DNA from: Hyaloperonospora brassicae
Lineage: Eukaryota > Oomycota > Peronosporomycetes > Peronosporales > Peronosporaceae
Direction: 5' to 3'
Length of the DNA stretch: 64,000 nucleotides
NCBI GenBank assembly: GCA_947650285.1
Contig: CANTFL010001018.1
Coordinates: 62,001-126,000, forward strand
This document shows positions 21,296 through 34,398 of the stretch, in pieces. Position 1 is the stretch's first letter. Each line of letters starts with the position of its first letter. The notes under the pieces were generated by a model that saw nothing but the letters and a program-made list of their open reading frames with translations, ran no database searches and was not told the origin of the DNA. The translations under genes and the position numbers were made by a program.

Positions 21296-21416
21296 GTAGT
21301 CGTAGTCGTAGTAGCAGTAGTAGTAGTCGTAGTCGTAGTCGTAGTCGTAGTCGTAGTAGTCGTAGTCGTAGTAGTAGTAGTAATAGTAGTAGTTGTTGTT
21401 GTAGTAGCAGCAGTAG
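21296..21416. repeat. GTA/GTC trinucleotide-hexanucleotide microsatellite
   Basis: About 120 bp of GTA and GTC triplets on the plus strand, partly organised as GTAGTC hexamers and ending in a GTT run. It lies about 410-530 bp upstream of the ankyrin/FYVE-like gene. Open frames through it, such as poly-Tyr/Asp or poly-Val, are artefacts of the repeat. Confidence 0.9.
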
Positions 21417-21827
21417 GACAACAACTACTGCTATAACCACTGGACCAAAAGAGGACGAGATGCTGGTCCGATGTCGTCCGATTGTAAGCCACGGTGATGG
21501 GCTAGCGCCGTCTGGCGCGACCCAGTGCACATCCTCGCATCGAGCATCTCGACCCGTCCCCACGCGCTCTATAACCTATCGGCGCGATGCATCCTCGAAG
21601 CGACAGCAACCCGTCATCCGTCATACCCTCTCCAACCTGCTACCGTAGCTCTTCGCGCCCAGCGTAGTACCGCAGGATGAGCGGCCGAACTCTGCTCGCG
21701 TCCGCGCCGACGAGCACACGACACACTCGACACCAGAGCGCTTCACAACTGGAAAAGGCCGCAGCGCACTCGTCTGTCTGTTTCGCAGCAGCTGCAGGCG
21801 CGGAGCAGGAGCAGCCAGAGACCGATC

Positions 21828-23846
21828 ATGCCAGAGGTGCGCCCTGAAGCGCCTGCCGCAGCCACCGCCTCGCCCGAGCCCACTACCACAAGCAATAGCA
21901 GTAGTAGTACTAGTAGTACTACTACTGCTACTGCTACTGCCACAAGCACAAGTGATGGCAGCAGTTGCTCCAGTACGGGCTGCAGCAGCGCGGACCACGA
22001 CTACGCGAGTGCGTACAGCAAGAAGCTCATGGATATGCCGCGTCGGTCGTTGCGCGCCGACTCGCTCGGCGTCGACCGCAGCTCGCGACCGCACTTTAAA
22101 GAAGGCATTCGGCTGGCCGAGACGGGTCGCTGGACGTCGCTGCTCGAGCGCGTGACGGCCGACCCGCAGCTGGCGCGACACAAGGACCACCATGGGATGC
22201 TGCCGCTGCACTGGGCCTGTACGGAAGACGACACGCCGACCAAAGCCGTGCAGACGCTGCTCGCGGCGTTCCCCGAGGCTGTGATAACGAAGAACAATGC
22301 ACAGTACCTGCCGATCCATATTGCAGTGAAGGCGCGCGCGCCACTCGAAACACTGCGGCTGCTGGTGCAGGCACGGCCGAGTTCGTTGATGATGGAGACG
22401 CCGGCTGGCAAGACAGTGATTCAGCTCGCTAGGGAGATGCAGTTGCCGCAGAAAGACTTGGCGATGCTCGAGCGCGCAGAGCAGGACTACTTGGACCTCA
22501 GTGAAGACGACGACGAAGCGTTCGACTATGAAAACGTCAAGCGCGACATTGAAATGCAGAGCCAGATGCTGCGCGAGAGCATGCTGCATCCGCCGTCGAT
22601 GAACAGCCCGAACGCGTCGTTGCTGCAGTCGAATCCCATTGGCGCTTCGTTTGATCTCAGTGCCATGCAAAACCCGTTTGAGAACAGTCAAAACATGGTC
22701 ACGACCCTGAGCTTTGTGGACGGGGCACTCGTGCAGTCGCAGCGGAATGCGCCACGGCCGTCGACACTTCCTCGAAAAGCTAGAGCTTCTCCCGAGGCAT
22801 TGGGACCCGAGAACGCGCTGGCTACAACTCTGACTGCGCAGCCAACGCAGACTGAAGACGTGCCTGCACAGGTTCTTGTGCGGTCGGTCAGTGCGCGTGA
22901 AGTCCCACACGCGCCGGTCTGTGCGGCTGTCGACAACACTCGACCAATTTATGAGCCTTGCCACAACGCTGGTGTATGCGGCGTGTGCTACAAAAAGTTC
23001 TCCATGTTCCGCAAGAAGTACCAGTGCAAGGGATGCTTCATCTACCTGTGCAAAAAGCACGTGGCGGGCAAAGTCATGCTGCCCGAGCACGCGAAAAAGC
23101 GCTCGGTATGCGGTGACTGCTATCGCATCCATCGAAATGGACCGGCAATCGCTCAATCGACTGGTGGTGCTCGAGCAGCACGCGCGTCCGGCAGTCATGT
23201 TTCCAGCTCGGGTCCGTTACCGGACCGAAAAGATCCGAATCTGCGCATCGATACTGCGTCTGCCCCTTCGACGAATCCGGAAGCAATGGATACGATCAGC
23301 AACAACAGTTTGCTGTGCAACAACTTCCGGCCGAGCAATTTGCTTGGCTCTCGACTGAACAGTACCCGCACAACACGTGCTGAGTCTACCCAGTCAATGA
23401 TGGGTCGTCCCTCGAATGTTCCTGGTCCGCAGATGAACTTGCGGTACAGCACTACTACGGTTGGCGCACGGCCCAACTGGACACCGGGCTCTAGTCGCTC
23501 GCACGGCACGAACACTTCCGTAAGTGACACGACAGTGAGTCTTACAGACAGCGACCACCCGGCTGCGGATGTCGGTGCGCTACAGCACCGAGTGGGTACG
23601 TTGGAAGAGTGCAACAAGATCCTCATGACCCGTGTGGCCGACCAAGAGAGGCAGTACAACGAGGCCATGTTGCTGCTAACGACGACGATGACCCGCGTAG
23701 CCGAGATGGAGATTCGTTTGCCAACAGAGCGAAGCAAGTCGTATCGAGGAACGGGTGGTTCCACGACTGCCTCGGAGAGAGCATCCGAGCTGGACTGCAA
23801 CGACAAGTTTTCGTTCCCGACGCCGTTCGTGGAGAAGTATGATTGA
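21828..23846 (+). CDS. Ankyrin-repeat protein with a FYVE-like zinc finger
   Basis: A single exon of 672 residues. After a Ser/Thr-rich low-complexity leader (about 10-55, from an AGT/ACT repeat), ankyrin-type repeats occupy about 90-215 (HHGMLPLHWACTED, QYLPIHIAVKARAPLETLRLL). An acidic helix and a disordered Ser/Pro region follow. A FYVE/FYVE-related finger lies at about 384-432, with CGVCYKKFSMFRKKYQCKGC and a second Cys cluster ending CGDCY. The classic RRHHC core is replaced by RKKYQC, so PI3P binding is uncertain. A short coiled coil lies near 585-630. Ankyrin plus FYVE-like architectures are numerous in oomycetes; the role here is unknown, with endosomal membrane targeting the natural guess. 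The start was taken at the first in-frame ATG. Confidence 0.8.
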   Translation: MPEVRPEAPAAATASPEPTTTSNSSSSTSSTTTATATATSTSDGSSCSSTGCSSADHDYASAYSKKLMDMPRRSLRADSLGVDRSSRPHFKEGIRLAETGRWTSLLERVTADPQLARHKDHHGMLPLHWACTEDDTPTKAVQTLLAAFPEAVITKNNAQYLPIHIAVKARAPLETLRLLVQARPSSLMMETPAGKTVIQLAREMQLPQKDLAMLERAEQDYLDLSEDDDEAFDYENVKRDIEMQSQMLRESMLHPPSMNSPNASLLQSNPIGASFDLSAMQNPFENSQNMVTTLSFVDGALVQSQRNAPRPSTLPRKARASPEALGPENALATTLTAQPTQTEDVPAQVLVRSVSAREVPHAPVCAAVDNTRPIYEPCHNAGVCGVCYKKFSMFRKKYQCKGCFIYLCKKHVAGKVMLPEHAKKRSVCGDCYRIHRNGPAIAQSTGGARAARASGSHVSSSGPLPDRKDPNLRIDTASAPSTNPEAMDTISNNSLLCNNFRPSNLLGSRLNSTRTTRAESTQSMMGRPSNVPGPQMNLRYSTTTVGARPNWTPGSSRSHGTNTSVSDTTVSLTDSDHPAADVGALQHRVGTLEECNKILMTRVADQERQYNEAMLLLTTTMTRVAEMEIRLPTERSKSYRGTGGSTTASERASELDCNDKFSFPTPFVEKYD

Positions 23847-26004
23847 TTGCTTGCAACTTATGTGGACAATACGAATGAAGTATTAGTACCGACGTCATTG
23901 CGTGCTCGACAAGCGAGTGGGGCAGGCAGTAGTTGGTTCCAAGTGGAACCGGGACGTATTGACAAGCACGACGGCAGGAGATTAGTGATAGATAAGCTGG
24001 ACAGATGCTACAATGAAGTATTGTATGTTGATGTAATGGCTGTGTTTCTGCCACTCCAAGTACATACACGAGGTGGTGCCTTGCCAAACGTTGGCACTTA
24101 CACGAATACGAGTAGCAGTGGTCCATACAATATGAGCAGCGCAGATCATGAGCAGCGCAGATCATGAGCACCGATGTTTTGTTTGTTTCCTGGCCAAGTG
24201 GTGAGTAGTTCACCGTCAACACGAGTCTATAACAACCCGTCATAGTGTACAAGTTTCAACGCAATCTTCTGGCGTAGAAATCGTATCGTTGCCGCTCAGT
24301 GCCATTCGTACGTCCTTGTTCGGCAATAGGTACTTGTGCGAATCAATCACGCACACAAGTTCGACGAGGAGAAGTTGTCTCGGTCCATTAGTACCTGTGT
24401 GGCACAACGCATACGCGAAAAGTTCGCTGCCAAGTCGTTGCAGATCGAAAAGGCAGCACCTTCTGGGTATGCGGTTGACCAGCCGCTAACTCTGTTGTGT
24501 TGAGCGACAAAGCGATGGACCGATGGCCCATTACCGCTATAGGGGCTGCACAATAACTTGATGTCGTTTCTTCCGCTAAGCCTGTAACATGTCAAAACGA
24601 CTCCTTCTCTGTATGTAAATCGTTCCCCGGCACATGTCAACACGTCAGGCGAGTGAGTGTACTGGCGTTCGACGTGCTGACACTTTGTATCTGTATTCGC
24701 ACTCGGTACGAACTTTGAGATATTTACGATACACACAATGCCGAGAAAGCGTGCAGATGGGCAGAATAGTGCCACATTGACCCGTACTTGAGCTTTCAGG
24801 ACAGTGTGCCATACGGGTAGCAATGGCCATAGTGTGGGAAGAAATGCGCGAGGCATTGAAGCTCCGGCACATTGTTTGCATACGAAACTGCGAAGGTCTG
24901 AGTGGACACGACTGCTTACGTGAGGGACAAAGGATTACGGTAACGACGAAGACGGGAACTGTAGCAACGTCAGTCGGGACACTACTACAACGAGGTCTCT
25001 ATCGTATTTGCCTTATGCAAACGAGTGTGTGCTCCTTTTGTCACCAACGCAAGCGGTCGTAAGTAGGCGACAGGATGCACTCAAGTCGAGGATCTATCCA
25101 CCAGCGTTTTAATGCTCGTTTCATTATGCAACTGATGCGACGGCACATTTCGTTCCTTCTTCACCGGAGCTGTTTTCAACGGAAAAGCACAAACCGATGT
25201 GCAAAGGGGCAGACAGATGTCCACCGCTGCTGTATAGCGCAGTGTGACTGACGACGCACTCGGTGTGCAATGATGGCCTCTGTGGTGGTGGAGATAGAGT
25301 GGGTCGAGCTAGCGCCATCACCGGCTGTTGCCCAAGTTCAAGGTGCCAGCCATGCGACGGTAATTAGATAGAGACTGCGAGGACTCTATTTGACGAGTCC
25401 AGGAATTGCTCGGTCGAAAACCAAAGGGTACCGACAGAGCGTCGGTCGGACACGCTCGAGCTGGTGGTGCGGACTCTATCGAGCGCTCGATCGGCACCTT
25501 CGACTAGTTTGAGGTAAACCAGTCAAGTCAATCGCACGGTAGCGCAAGCAAATAGCGCACCACAACCGACCAGTCAACCGCACGCGTCCCTAATGCAAAC
25601 ACGAACACGAGGTCCCGTATCCGGGACGCCATGCCCTTCGAATAGTGACCCAAACGCTCGCGCGCCTTTACTACCGCCGACGCCACTGTGGCAGACCGAA
25701 CGACGCTTGGGACGACAGCGCTTCCACACACACACACACACACAAAAAAGCGACCAAAAACGCGACCAAAAAAAGCAAAAGCGCAAAACAAGCGCGAAAA
25801 CATCCCGAAACACGAGCCACTTGCGCCCTGCAGGCAAAAAAAGCCGCCCACGCAAAAAAGATCCAATCGATATACCCACAAATTAGCAAAAAAGTCGTTT
25901 CTTTCGCCTCGTGTTCTCCGTCCGCTTCTTCACTGCCCGCCAGGAGGCGACACAGAGAGAGAGAGAGAGAGAGACAGCGAGTGACTGAGCGAGTGCGCCG
26001 CCCG
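23847..26004. other. Intergenic, no gene recognised; UBR 5' flank
   Basis: A minus-strand frame of 169 codons (24347-24856) and several of 60-110 codons show no domain. A 16-bp unit is tandemly duplicated at 24132-24163. Near the UBR gene are a CA run (25725-25744), A-rich repeats of the form GCGACCAAAAA, and a GA run (25953-25974) ending about 30 bp before the UBR start codon, so probably in its 5' UTR. Confidence 0.55.
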
Positions 26005-29000
26005 ATGGATCTGTTTGCGCGCGTAGCAAAGAAGAGCGCAGCGGACCCTCAGTCGCGACCGCCGCCCACGACGCAGCGCGCGGCCGACGCGGCACTCCGT
26101 CGCAGTCCGCGGCACAGAGTGCGCGCGCTGCTGCACGAGATGCAGACGCGCGCGTCGTGGGGCGAGAAGGAGCACGCGCCCGAGGAGCAGCGGCTGCTGC
26201 AGGCGCTGCAGATGTGCGTCGTGGACGCGCCGAGTCGCGACGCGCTCGCGAAACTGCCCAAGCGCATGTGCGCGTACGAGTTCAAACCGGGAGACATTGC
26301 GTGGAACTGCCGCGTGTGTCAGGTACGGACCGTCAGCGGGTGAACGGGGACTTGGTATGGCTGACAGATATGGGTACATATGGGTACATGTGGGTACATG
26401 TCGTGGTGTGGTACGCGGTGCAACTGTAGGTGGATGAGACGTGTGTGATGTGCAACGATTGCTTCATCTCGAGCGACCACGAGCACCACGAGGTGTTTTT
26501 CTACTACACGCACAGTGGGGGCTGCTGTGACTGCGGCGATACAGAGGCGTGGGCGCCCGAAGGCTTTTGCACTCGACATCGGGTATGTAGGGTGTCGTTT
26601 TCATCCATCGCGTGCTGGATGGGCAGTGATGGTGCGTAGAGTGTTACTCATTGTTGTGTGCTGTTTCTGTAGGGGGCGCAAGATGCCGATCCGTTGAGTT
26701 TCCTACCGCCGGATCTATTGCTCAAGTCGCGCGAATGTATTGACGAAGTGATGCAGCTGGTGCTGGATGCAATTAAAGAGGCTCGTTTTGGCTCGATCAT
26801 TGATGCAGAGGACCTGAAGGTGGTGCGGGATAAGCTGGAACAGGACCCGCCGGAACGACGGTATTCAGTTATTGTGCACTACAACGAGTTGCAGACGTCG
26901 CAGGAATTCGCGACGGCACTGAACAAGGCTCACCCGGCAATTGCTGTACGCTGAGAAGTATGTACCGAGTCGTGTGATGATAGTTGCCTAATGGTGCTTG
27001 TTCTTTTATGTGTCGATGTGCGAGCAGTACCAAATGCTTAAAATTGTTAGTGAAACGTCGTCGCAAAAACAGAGCACCGTGCGATCGAAGGCATCTCGCG
27101 ATGACGTTCTCGAGCTCGCTGCGTCGCTGCATAAGCACAGGATTGTGACATCTATTGTCTCGTGCGAATACAAAGCGAGAGCACCGGTGATCAACTCGTT
27201 GATCCAATGGCTTGCTTCGTTAGCAAACCTTTCGGACGGCTTTTGCCGCCTGATTTGCGAGAAGGTACGACGTAGCACCAATCTTTGCAGCACAGAGCAT
27301 TTACCGACGCTCGCTGGTGCAATCGTTTAACGCTATGGTTTGGTTGGGGTACAGATGTGCGCAGTAGAAAGCCTTGAACGTGATGACAGCAGCATGGAAG
27401 TCGATGAAGGAAGCGATTTTTCGATGCTCCGGGCTGTGATCATGGCTGACTCATTTTTGCCCAAAACAGAGAGCGACGCTCTTCATAGCTTGCTGATGGC
27501 TCTCCTGGCCGACCCTGTTTTCAAGCAAGCATTCGCAATTTCATTCACGTCGTCGTATCGCCAGCTATATCGAGAATTTGTTGCTGGGGTTGGCAGCTCG
27601 ACCGCTACCATATTAGCGTTCAGCGTGCAGTTTTTCAACCGAGCAACGTTTGTGAAGAAGCTGGTTGCTGAGTATGACCTTTTGGAAGTGCTGACGAACT
27701 CTGTGCTTGAGACGTTGCGGAAGAAGGAGAAAACGGATTTCATCGATGTTGCATTCGACGGTACCTGGGATAACCTGGTACACTTACTGCATCCAGACCA
27801 CAATCGAGAACTTGATCTTTGGGATGTGTTCGCGATGGGTATCCAGCGCTCACAAGGCACCACGTTACGCGATGTCGATGTGAGCGAACTGGCACACGAA
27901 GCTGAACGTGCGGGCTACCACATCAGGCACCAGAGAGAGATGTCGCCATTTTTGAGCCTGCCTCCTGAAACAGAATTTACCGGTCGGTTCGAGCTGGATG
28001 TCACGTCGCCAGTCTTTGTTTGCCGCCGCTACATGTCGGGCTTGCTAGATTTGCGATATGTGTTGCAAATTGAGGGTATCTCCGAAAGCTTTGTCTTGAA
28101 AAAAGGCGGCTTTCGTCTAGCTAGGTTTTTACTTTATCTTGCCTATATACAAGGAGCATGTTCAGAGACGAGGCGTTTCGGAGATCACGTCGAGATGGAA
28201 TCGCGCGGGTGGGTTGTGACCGTGGAGTTTGTATCGACGACATCTGACGTGTCTTCGTGGGTCGTATCGAACGCTTTCAAGACGGCTGGCGGGCCCGATG
28301 TAGCACGCTCTCCAGAGACATCGCGACTCTTGATCACAAAGCTTGCAAAGCCTTTGCTGGAGGCGATTTACTTTTGGCTTGCATCATCCGGCAAGTATTT
28401 CCCCCCTCCGGACTATCGGGTCGGAGACACTCTTCGCGCAGATCAGCTTGAAATAGCAGTTTCATGTCACTTTCCTCTTCAGCGCACGCTGTCACAATTG
28501 ATTCGTGTACTCAGTGATTCCGCAAACGGTTTGGACATGTTTCTTTCCATGCTGAAATGCAGCATACTGCAGGACGATGAATCCGTGTGGATTCACGATG
28601 CCGATAGCCCCATCGGGTTTTGGCACCGAGTGCAGCTGATTGAGCCTGTGCTGCAAGCGATCGTGTGGGATGCTCAAGTGCACTCGGGCTTGTGGGTGCG
28701 CAACGGCATGGCAGTAATCAACCACAGTATGAACTACGGTGAACCGCCGTTCTGTGCTCGATTTCGTGATCTCGATTTGTTGTTGCTTCAGTTTAGTTTC
28801 CAGCTTCTGGGTGTCGATTGGGTGATGGCATCAATCACAGAGCGCTTCGGCGTTCGAGAATGGTACGAAGCAGCACAAAGTAGCGATGCAAAAGAGGCAG
28901 AGCTGATGGTGACCGAGTGTCTGGCACTGTTATCACAGCTTGCGTCTGAATTACCTCCGAAGGTGGCAGATGGTGATGCTGTGCGAAGCTTGATTCCTTA

Positions 29001-32000
29001 TCTGCGCCGAGAAATCGTTCAGCGTCTATGCGTTGGACCGTGCGCTCATAGTGACCTCTCTAAAATTGCAAACGAGTTTTTCTTGAGTCGGGAAAGCTTG
29101 TTCCCGGTCAACTTTTCAGGTGGCCCAATTCTCGATCAAATCTTGAAGGAGGTTTGTGTCGAGGCAGGGTTCTCAGCGACCTCAGGCACTGGAGATTCGT
29201 CTGCACCGAACGGCGGTAAATTTCTGTACCGATTGAAGCCAGAACTGCTCGCAGAGTATTCCCCGACTTTTGTACACCTGACGCGCAAGCAACATGAAGC
29301 AGCACATGAGAACTGGTTTCAGCACCGCCTCCGCTCGTCCAAGAAAAGAGAGCAAGAGCAAGTAGACGGTAGTCCCAACGACACCCACTCGACGTGGCTG
29401 GACTATCCGATGGTCAACATGTTTTTGCCATGTCCCCTGGGTTTCCGGCTGTCTCGTGTTTCGATTCTGCATGAAGACGCCCGACGATTAGTGTACGAGT
29501 CTTTGTGGCGTGCAACAACTGATGCTCACACCTGCCTGAGCGTTCTTTCGAGAGCTGTGCACTTGTTCACGCTTCAGCTGTATGTCGTGGAAGACGTGCG
29601 TTACTTTCAAACGATGGTCTCCGCCTCGGACGCAGAACGTTTTGAGCTCGAACGAGCTTCTCGCATCGCGAACGACTTTATTGAGTGGATCCCGCGAGAA
29701 CAGTCTAGGTGGTGCTCCGATGCGGGGCCACGTTGCGCTATTTTGCACTTGCTGTTGAAGCTGAATCCCTGGTCCAGCCACGGTGGTAGTGCAAGTATGA
29801 CAAAATTGGACGGCGATCAGAAGCACGAGATTGGTCGTGGCATCGACTGGCTGTTACATCGGTTGTCCCGAATAAGCCCCGAGTGTCGAAGTGTGGTAGA
29901 GCGACATCAAGTGACGGAACAAGAGTCGCGCGACGAAGCTGCACGCAAGTTGGCCTTAGCGCAACGGCGAAAAGAAGCACAAATGCGGGCAATACAGCAG
30001 ATGCAGCAGCGACAGGCAGCTTTTGCTGAGCAAATGAAGTCGATGGCAACTGACGCTGAGCATGGTCCTGCTGGTGACGATGAGTCTGGCACAGATGGCG
30101 AACGCGAAAAATATACACCCAATGCATCTGACAATGCTGGCGACGACAGTGACGTTGACATGAATGCAAGCGAAGACACCATGAATGACGACGCGGCGGT
30201 GGTGGAATGTGCAATGTGTCACTCGGTGAACTCCGAAAATAGCTTTATGTGCTATGTTGGCTTTGCGCAGTGCTCGCCTGCTTTTTCTCCGTTGAACGGT
30301 GGCTCACATGGCCACTTCCTGAGCACACCCATGGACGAGATGCACGTTGGTGAGGACATACCCGTGCATGTGCGTTTATGCGGTCATTCGGTACACCACA
30401 AATGCTGGGAATCATACCATACTTCCCAGTTCCAGCGCGCGATTACTGGCGGGCATCATCGACATGCACTGAATGCTGTTGACGTCACGAAGAAAGAGTT
30501 TTTGTGCCCGTTGTGCAAATCAATCTCAAACGTGCTGATTCCAACCACAACGGAGTCAGAAATCAAGTATCTCCCGATTGTTCGGCGCATGGTATCGACC
30601 GATGGATCCGATGAAAAAGCCAGGGTACCTGTCAACCAGTTGGAGATGGTTCGATGGCTGAAGCGTGCTGTCGGAAAGGTTGAAGAGAAGCATGCAGTGT
30701 CAGAAGAGAGGCACACACTTCCCAATGCTGATACGGATGGTGTAACAACGGGTGTTTGCAAAAACGTGAATGCGGAACGCTTGAACGAAACATGTGAGCT
30801 AGCCTCTATTTTGTCAGGTCGGGAGGATCCCGACGAGACGCAGCACTTGAAGAAGTGGTTAGAGGACGGCCTGTCATCAGTCTGCATGGCAATTCACAAG
30901 GTGGCGTGCGGTGCAATGCAGAAGTCTCAGCCAGAACGCTACACAACCTCGGGTTGCAATGCGCTCTTTCACACATTGCTCTGCTGTTTCCTCCACACCA
31001 ATAACTCGGATCAGTTGCGCGAGTCGCTCTTCCTGGAAGCAATGCGCTTCCTACCCTTGATGCTAAAGCATATCAATGCACGCTTTGTCACGAATTCTTT
31101 GGTGGCTCCGACCGACTTGCACACAAAAATCGTCCACTTGTTATACTATGGCGGGTCGGACGTTCTTCCCGATGGAACCGTGGTGCTCGAAAGTGAACAT
31201 CCGACCACGCAGACACAAACTCGAAAACAGAGTCAGTGGGGCAAGGTGCGATGGCCACAAAAGCCTTTGCTACTTAATCACTTGGGTAGCGTGCTGATGA
31301 AGGGTTTACTCTTTGCAACGAGCGAGGAAGATGCAGTCTACATAGCTCGACTCGTGGTGCTTGCACGTCTCGTGCAAACGTTGCTGTGGTATGCCATCAC
31401 ACGCAAAGAGGAATTTACGAATTTCATGGCAGACGATCTCGCGTTCTCGGAGGATAACGTAGCGCTGTTTGCCGCCTGCTTTTTTGACGAGAGTGCAATT
31501 GCTGACGATGCAAAGAATGATGGAGATACTCGCGTAAATCGAGAATGTGCTGTAGGACATGCCCTGGAGCTGCTTCTTGACGCACTTGTGGGCAAATGTG
31601 ACGGTGCTTTCCACGTGGAGCGTATTACTGACAGGCAGCAGCTTCTGAATGTCGTTGCGTGTGAAGTTGTACCTCTTGCCAAGGTGGCTACGTTTATGAT
31701 TCAATCCTTGACCACGCGGGCGACGTCACGCTATCGCCACGGGACACCTGCGACTTCAAAGCCAATATGTATTTCAAAAGAAGACGTGCTAGCTGTCGGG
31801 TTTGTGAAGCTGAATTCGTTGCAGTTTACTGCAAGAACACAGACTCGAGAACAAGCTGCTCTCGCTCAGCTTGTGTCTGGGTGGGTACACCGATTCAAGA
31901 CAGCATACGAAGAAATGAACGATCCTCACGATGTTCTCCAGCAGTGGCTCACCACGGCCAACACCGATCGCGCTGAGCAGCTGACGCTATCGTCAGTACT

Positions 32001-32559
32001 GAGCCGGGACCTGCACACCATGCACTCGACCATTTCGGTCTTTAGCTCGGGCTCGAACCGCACGCGGTATCTCCGCTCGCTGCCGCGACCATACGTGAAG
32101 TTTTACTCGGAACTGGCGAAGCGCAAGTGCCGATCGTGCAATCAGTTCCCCGCGCGTCCTGCTGTGTGTCTGCTGTGCGGCATGCTGCTTTGTGCAGCCA
32201 ACACGTGTCCATCGATCCATGCAGACAAGGGCGGGTACCCCGACGAAGCGAATCCAGGTGCATGCACTGTCCACGCTAAGAAGTGCGGCCGAGGCAGCGG
32301 CGTGTTCCTTCTCGTGCTCGAAGGCGCCGTGCTGCTCGTGTATTGGAAGCTCGCGGCGTATGTCGGGAGCCTCTACGTGGACGAGTATGGCGAAGAGTTT
32401 GGCGAGCGCAACCGCGAGCTCAGTAAGGGTCGCCCGCTCTACCTCAACGAGGAGCGGCGCGAGCGTCTCTTGCGTCTCTGGCTGCGCCACGAAATCCCAA
32501 ACGAAGTGGTCAAGATTCAAAACAGCTCGGAGCGCGTGATCCGCAACAGCCACTACTAG
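26005..32559 (+). CDS. UBR-box N-recognin-type E3 ubiquitin ligase (UBR1/2-like)
   Basis: Five exons, all phase 0: 26005-26322, 26430-26582, 26673-26945, 27028-27264 and 27355-32559, giving 2,061 residues; donors are mostly GTACGN or GTATGT. The UBR box spans exons 1-2 (about 96-157), with WNCRVCQ, CVMCNDCF, a DHEHHEV metal site and CCDCGDTEAW. In UBR1/2 proteins this box binds basic N-degron residues. A Gln-rich helical segment (RRKEAQMRAIQQMQQRQ) precedes a RING-type finger at about 1279-1380, beginning CAMCHSV, with LCGHSVHHKCWESY and ending CPLCKS. The C-terminal Cys/His cap (about 1916-1975, KCRSCNQFPARPAVCLLCG) matches the autoinhibitory UBR domain. It should target proteins for N-degron-dependent degradation. 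Introns occur only in the first 1.4 kb. Confidence 0.92.
26371..26400 (+). repeat. Three tandem 10-bp units in UBR intron 1
   Basis: Three consecutive copies of TGGGTACATR lie inside the first UBR intron (26323-26429). Each contains a GTACAT that resembles a splice donor. Confidence 0.8.
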
Positions 32560-32973
32560 CTCTGGGCCACGCAGCGCCTGGGCGGCCGCCATGCATCTGG
32601 AAGACAGCAGTCAAGAAGGTCGACGCGAACTCGGTCAGTAGATGGCATGTTGAGGTGGTGGTCGAGCGCGCCCGACGATAGCAGAAAGAGTACCAACGTA
32701 TCATGATTCACCTCCTCGTTTGGCGGACAAGTAGTATTAAGAGGAGAGCGCTCAAGTTGAAGTGACCAATTGTCGCGTCACCGACGCACACGCACACGTC
32801 CAGCGTAACCGTACCCACGCGTCGATCTGGCGCGCACCCGATTGGCTGAAACAGCGCGCACACGGACCCGTTTCGTCGCATCTAAGTGGCTGAAATCGCC
32901 AACCCACGACCTCAGGTGGCCAGAGTGTGGGCCTCCCCCCACTCCACAGAATTAGACCCGCCTGCTACTGGAG
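32560..32973. other. Intergenic; probable promoter of succinyl-CoA synthetase alpha
   Basis: No gene is seen. An ATTGG (inverted CCAAT) lies in GATTGGCTGAAAC near 32842, and the TGGCTGAAA part recurs near 32888. These may be promoter elements of the downstream gene, but no function can be shown from one sequence. Confidence 0.35.
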
Positions 32974-34167
32974 ATGATCGCCTGCCGAGTACCGCGCACG
33001 ACCGCCGCAGCTATTACTACTGCGCAGGCCGCGCGCAGTATGTCTGCGTCTGCCAAAGTGTGGATCAATAAGGACACGAAAGTCATTTGTCAGGGGTTCA
33101 CCGGCAAACAGGTACGCCACGTACTGACGATGCCGACGACGCGTAAAAAAAGTGTTTTTTATCGATTCGTACCCGTCCCCCAAACGTGGTGGCAACATCA
33201 CTACTGTCTGTGGTGGTTACCCGTTACGAAGCTGTTACGCTGTTGGTGGTATGCGACCTCCTTAACCTGTATGTTATACTGATTGTGGTCTGGCGACCAA
33301 TCACGGACGCAATGTGTGTCTATCCTGCTGCATCCATAGGGGACGTTCCACTCGGAACAAGCGATCGCGTATGGCACGCGCATGGTCGGCGGCGTGACCC
33401 CGAAGAAGGGCGGCTCGACGCACTTGGGCCTGCCTGTGTTTAACACTGTGGCCGAAGCAAAGCGCGAGACGGGGGCCGACGCGTCGGTCATTTACGTGCC
33501 GCCGCCGTTTTGCGCGGCGTCGATCATCGAAGCCATTGAGGCTGAGATCCCTCTCGTGGTCGCCATCACCGAAGGCATTCCGCAGCTCGACATGGTCAAA
33601 GTCAAGTGGCACCTCCGCAACCAGCGCACGACGCGGCTCATTGGGCCCAACTGCCCGGGCATTATCAAGCCAGGCGAGTGCAAGATGGGCATCATGCCAG
33701 GGTACATTCACCAGAAGGGCAAAGTGGGCATTGTGTCTCGCTCGGGGACGCTCACGTACGAAGCTGTGGCGCAGACGACGGCTTTGGGCCTCGGCCAGTC
33801 GACGGTCATTGGCATTGGCGGCGACCCGTTCAACGGCACCAACTTCATTGACTGCCTCGAACGCTTTACCAACGACCCCGAGACAGAGGGCATCATCATG
33901 GTGGGCGAAATCGGCGGCTCGGCTGAAGAAGAAGCGGCCGAGTGGCTCATGGCGCACGGCGACCCCAACAAGCCCGTGGTGAGCTTCATTGCAGGCACGA
34001 CCGCTCCGCCCGGTCGTCGCATGGGTCACGCGGGTGCGATCGTGTCGGGCGGCAAAGGGACCGCTGCTGGCAAGTTTGCCGCGCTGGAAGCCGCTGGGGT
34101 TGCGGTCACGCGATCGCCTGCCCGTCTGGGTGTGACGCTCTTGGAGGAGATGAAGAAGCGGGCATAG
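32974..34167 (+). CDS. SUCLG1: Succinyl-CoA ligase alpha subunit, mitochondrial
   Basis: Two exons, 32974-33111 and 33340-34167, with a 228-bp intron (GTACGC...CCATAG), encode 321 residues. The start at 32974 adds an Arg/Ala-rich mitochondrial leader ([22 protein letters not shown]) before the conserved [19 protein letters not shown]. The CoA-binding domain includes [14 protein letters not shown] and [21 protein letters not shown]. The ligase domain carries [14 protein letters not shown] and the active-site histidine in [15 protein letters not shown], which is phosphorylated during catalysis. With the beta subunit it interconverts succinyl-CoA and succinate with ATP or GTP in the TCA cycle. 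The second exon is strongly GC-rich. Family assignment is secure. Confidence 0.96.
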
Positions 34168-34398
34168 AGCGTGCCGTGTGCGTGCAGCGGTGGACGTGCA
34201 GTGATCGAGACGAGCGACAACGACGACGAGCGAGACGAGTGCTGGACGAACACGAGTTGCGCGGCTTCTCTGCTCGCTGGTCTCTTGTTGATGGAGCCAT
34301 GTTAACTACCGACCACTAAGGAGCTGTTGAATGCTGTTGCCAATGGGCGAAAAGGTGCTGCAACGTGTGAACACTGAAGCCAGAGACGCTCCAGTCGG

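Noticed and set aside
20984..21563. Tyr/Asp-rich and Val-rich proteins
   Set aside because: All are translations of the GTA/GTC microsatellite at 21296-21416.
24347..24856. 169-codon minus-strand frame as a gene
   Set aside because: It has a real ATG but no recognisable domain, odd composition, no supporting splice signals and competing frames on both strands.
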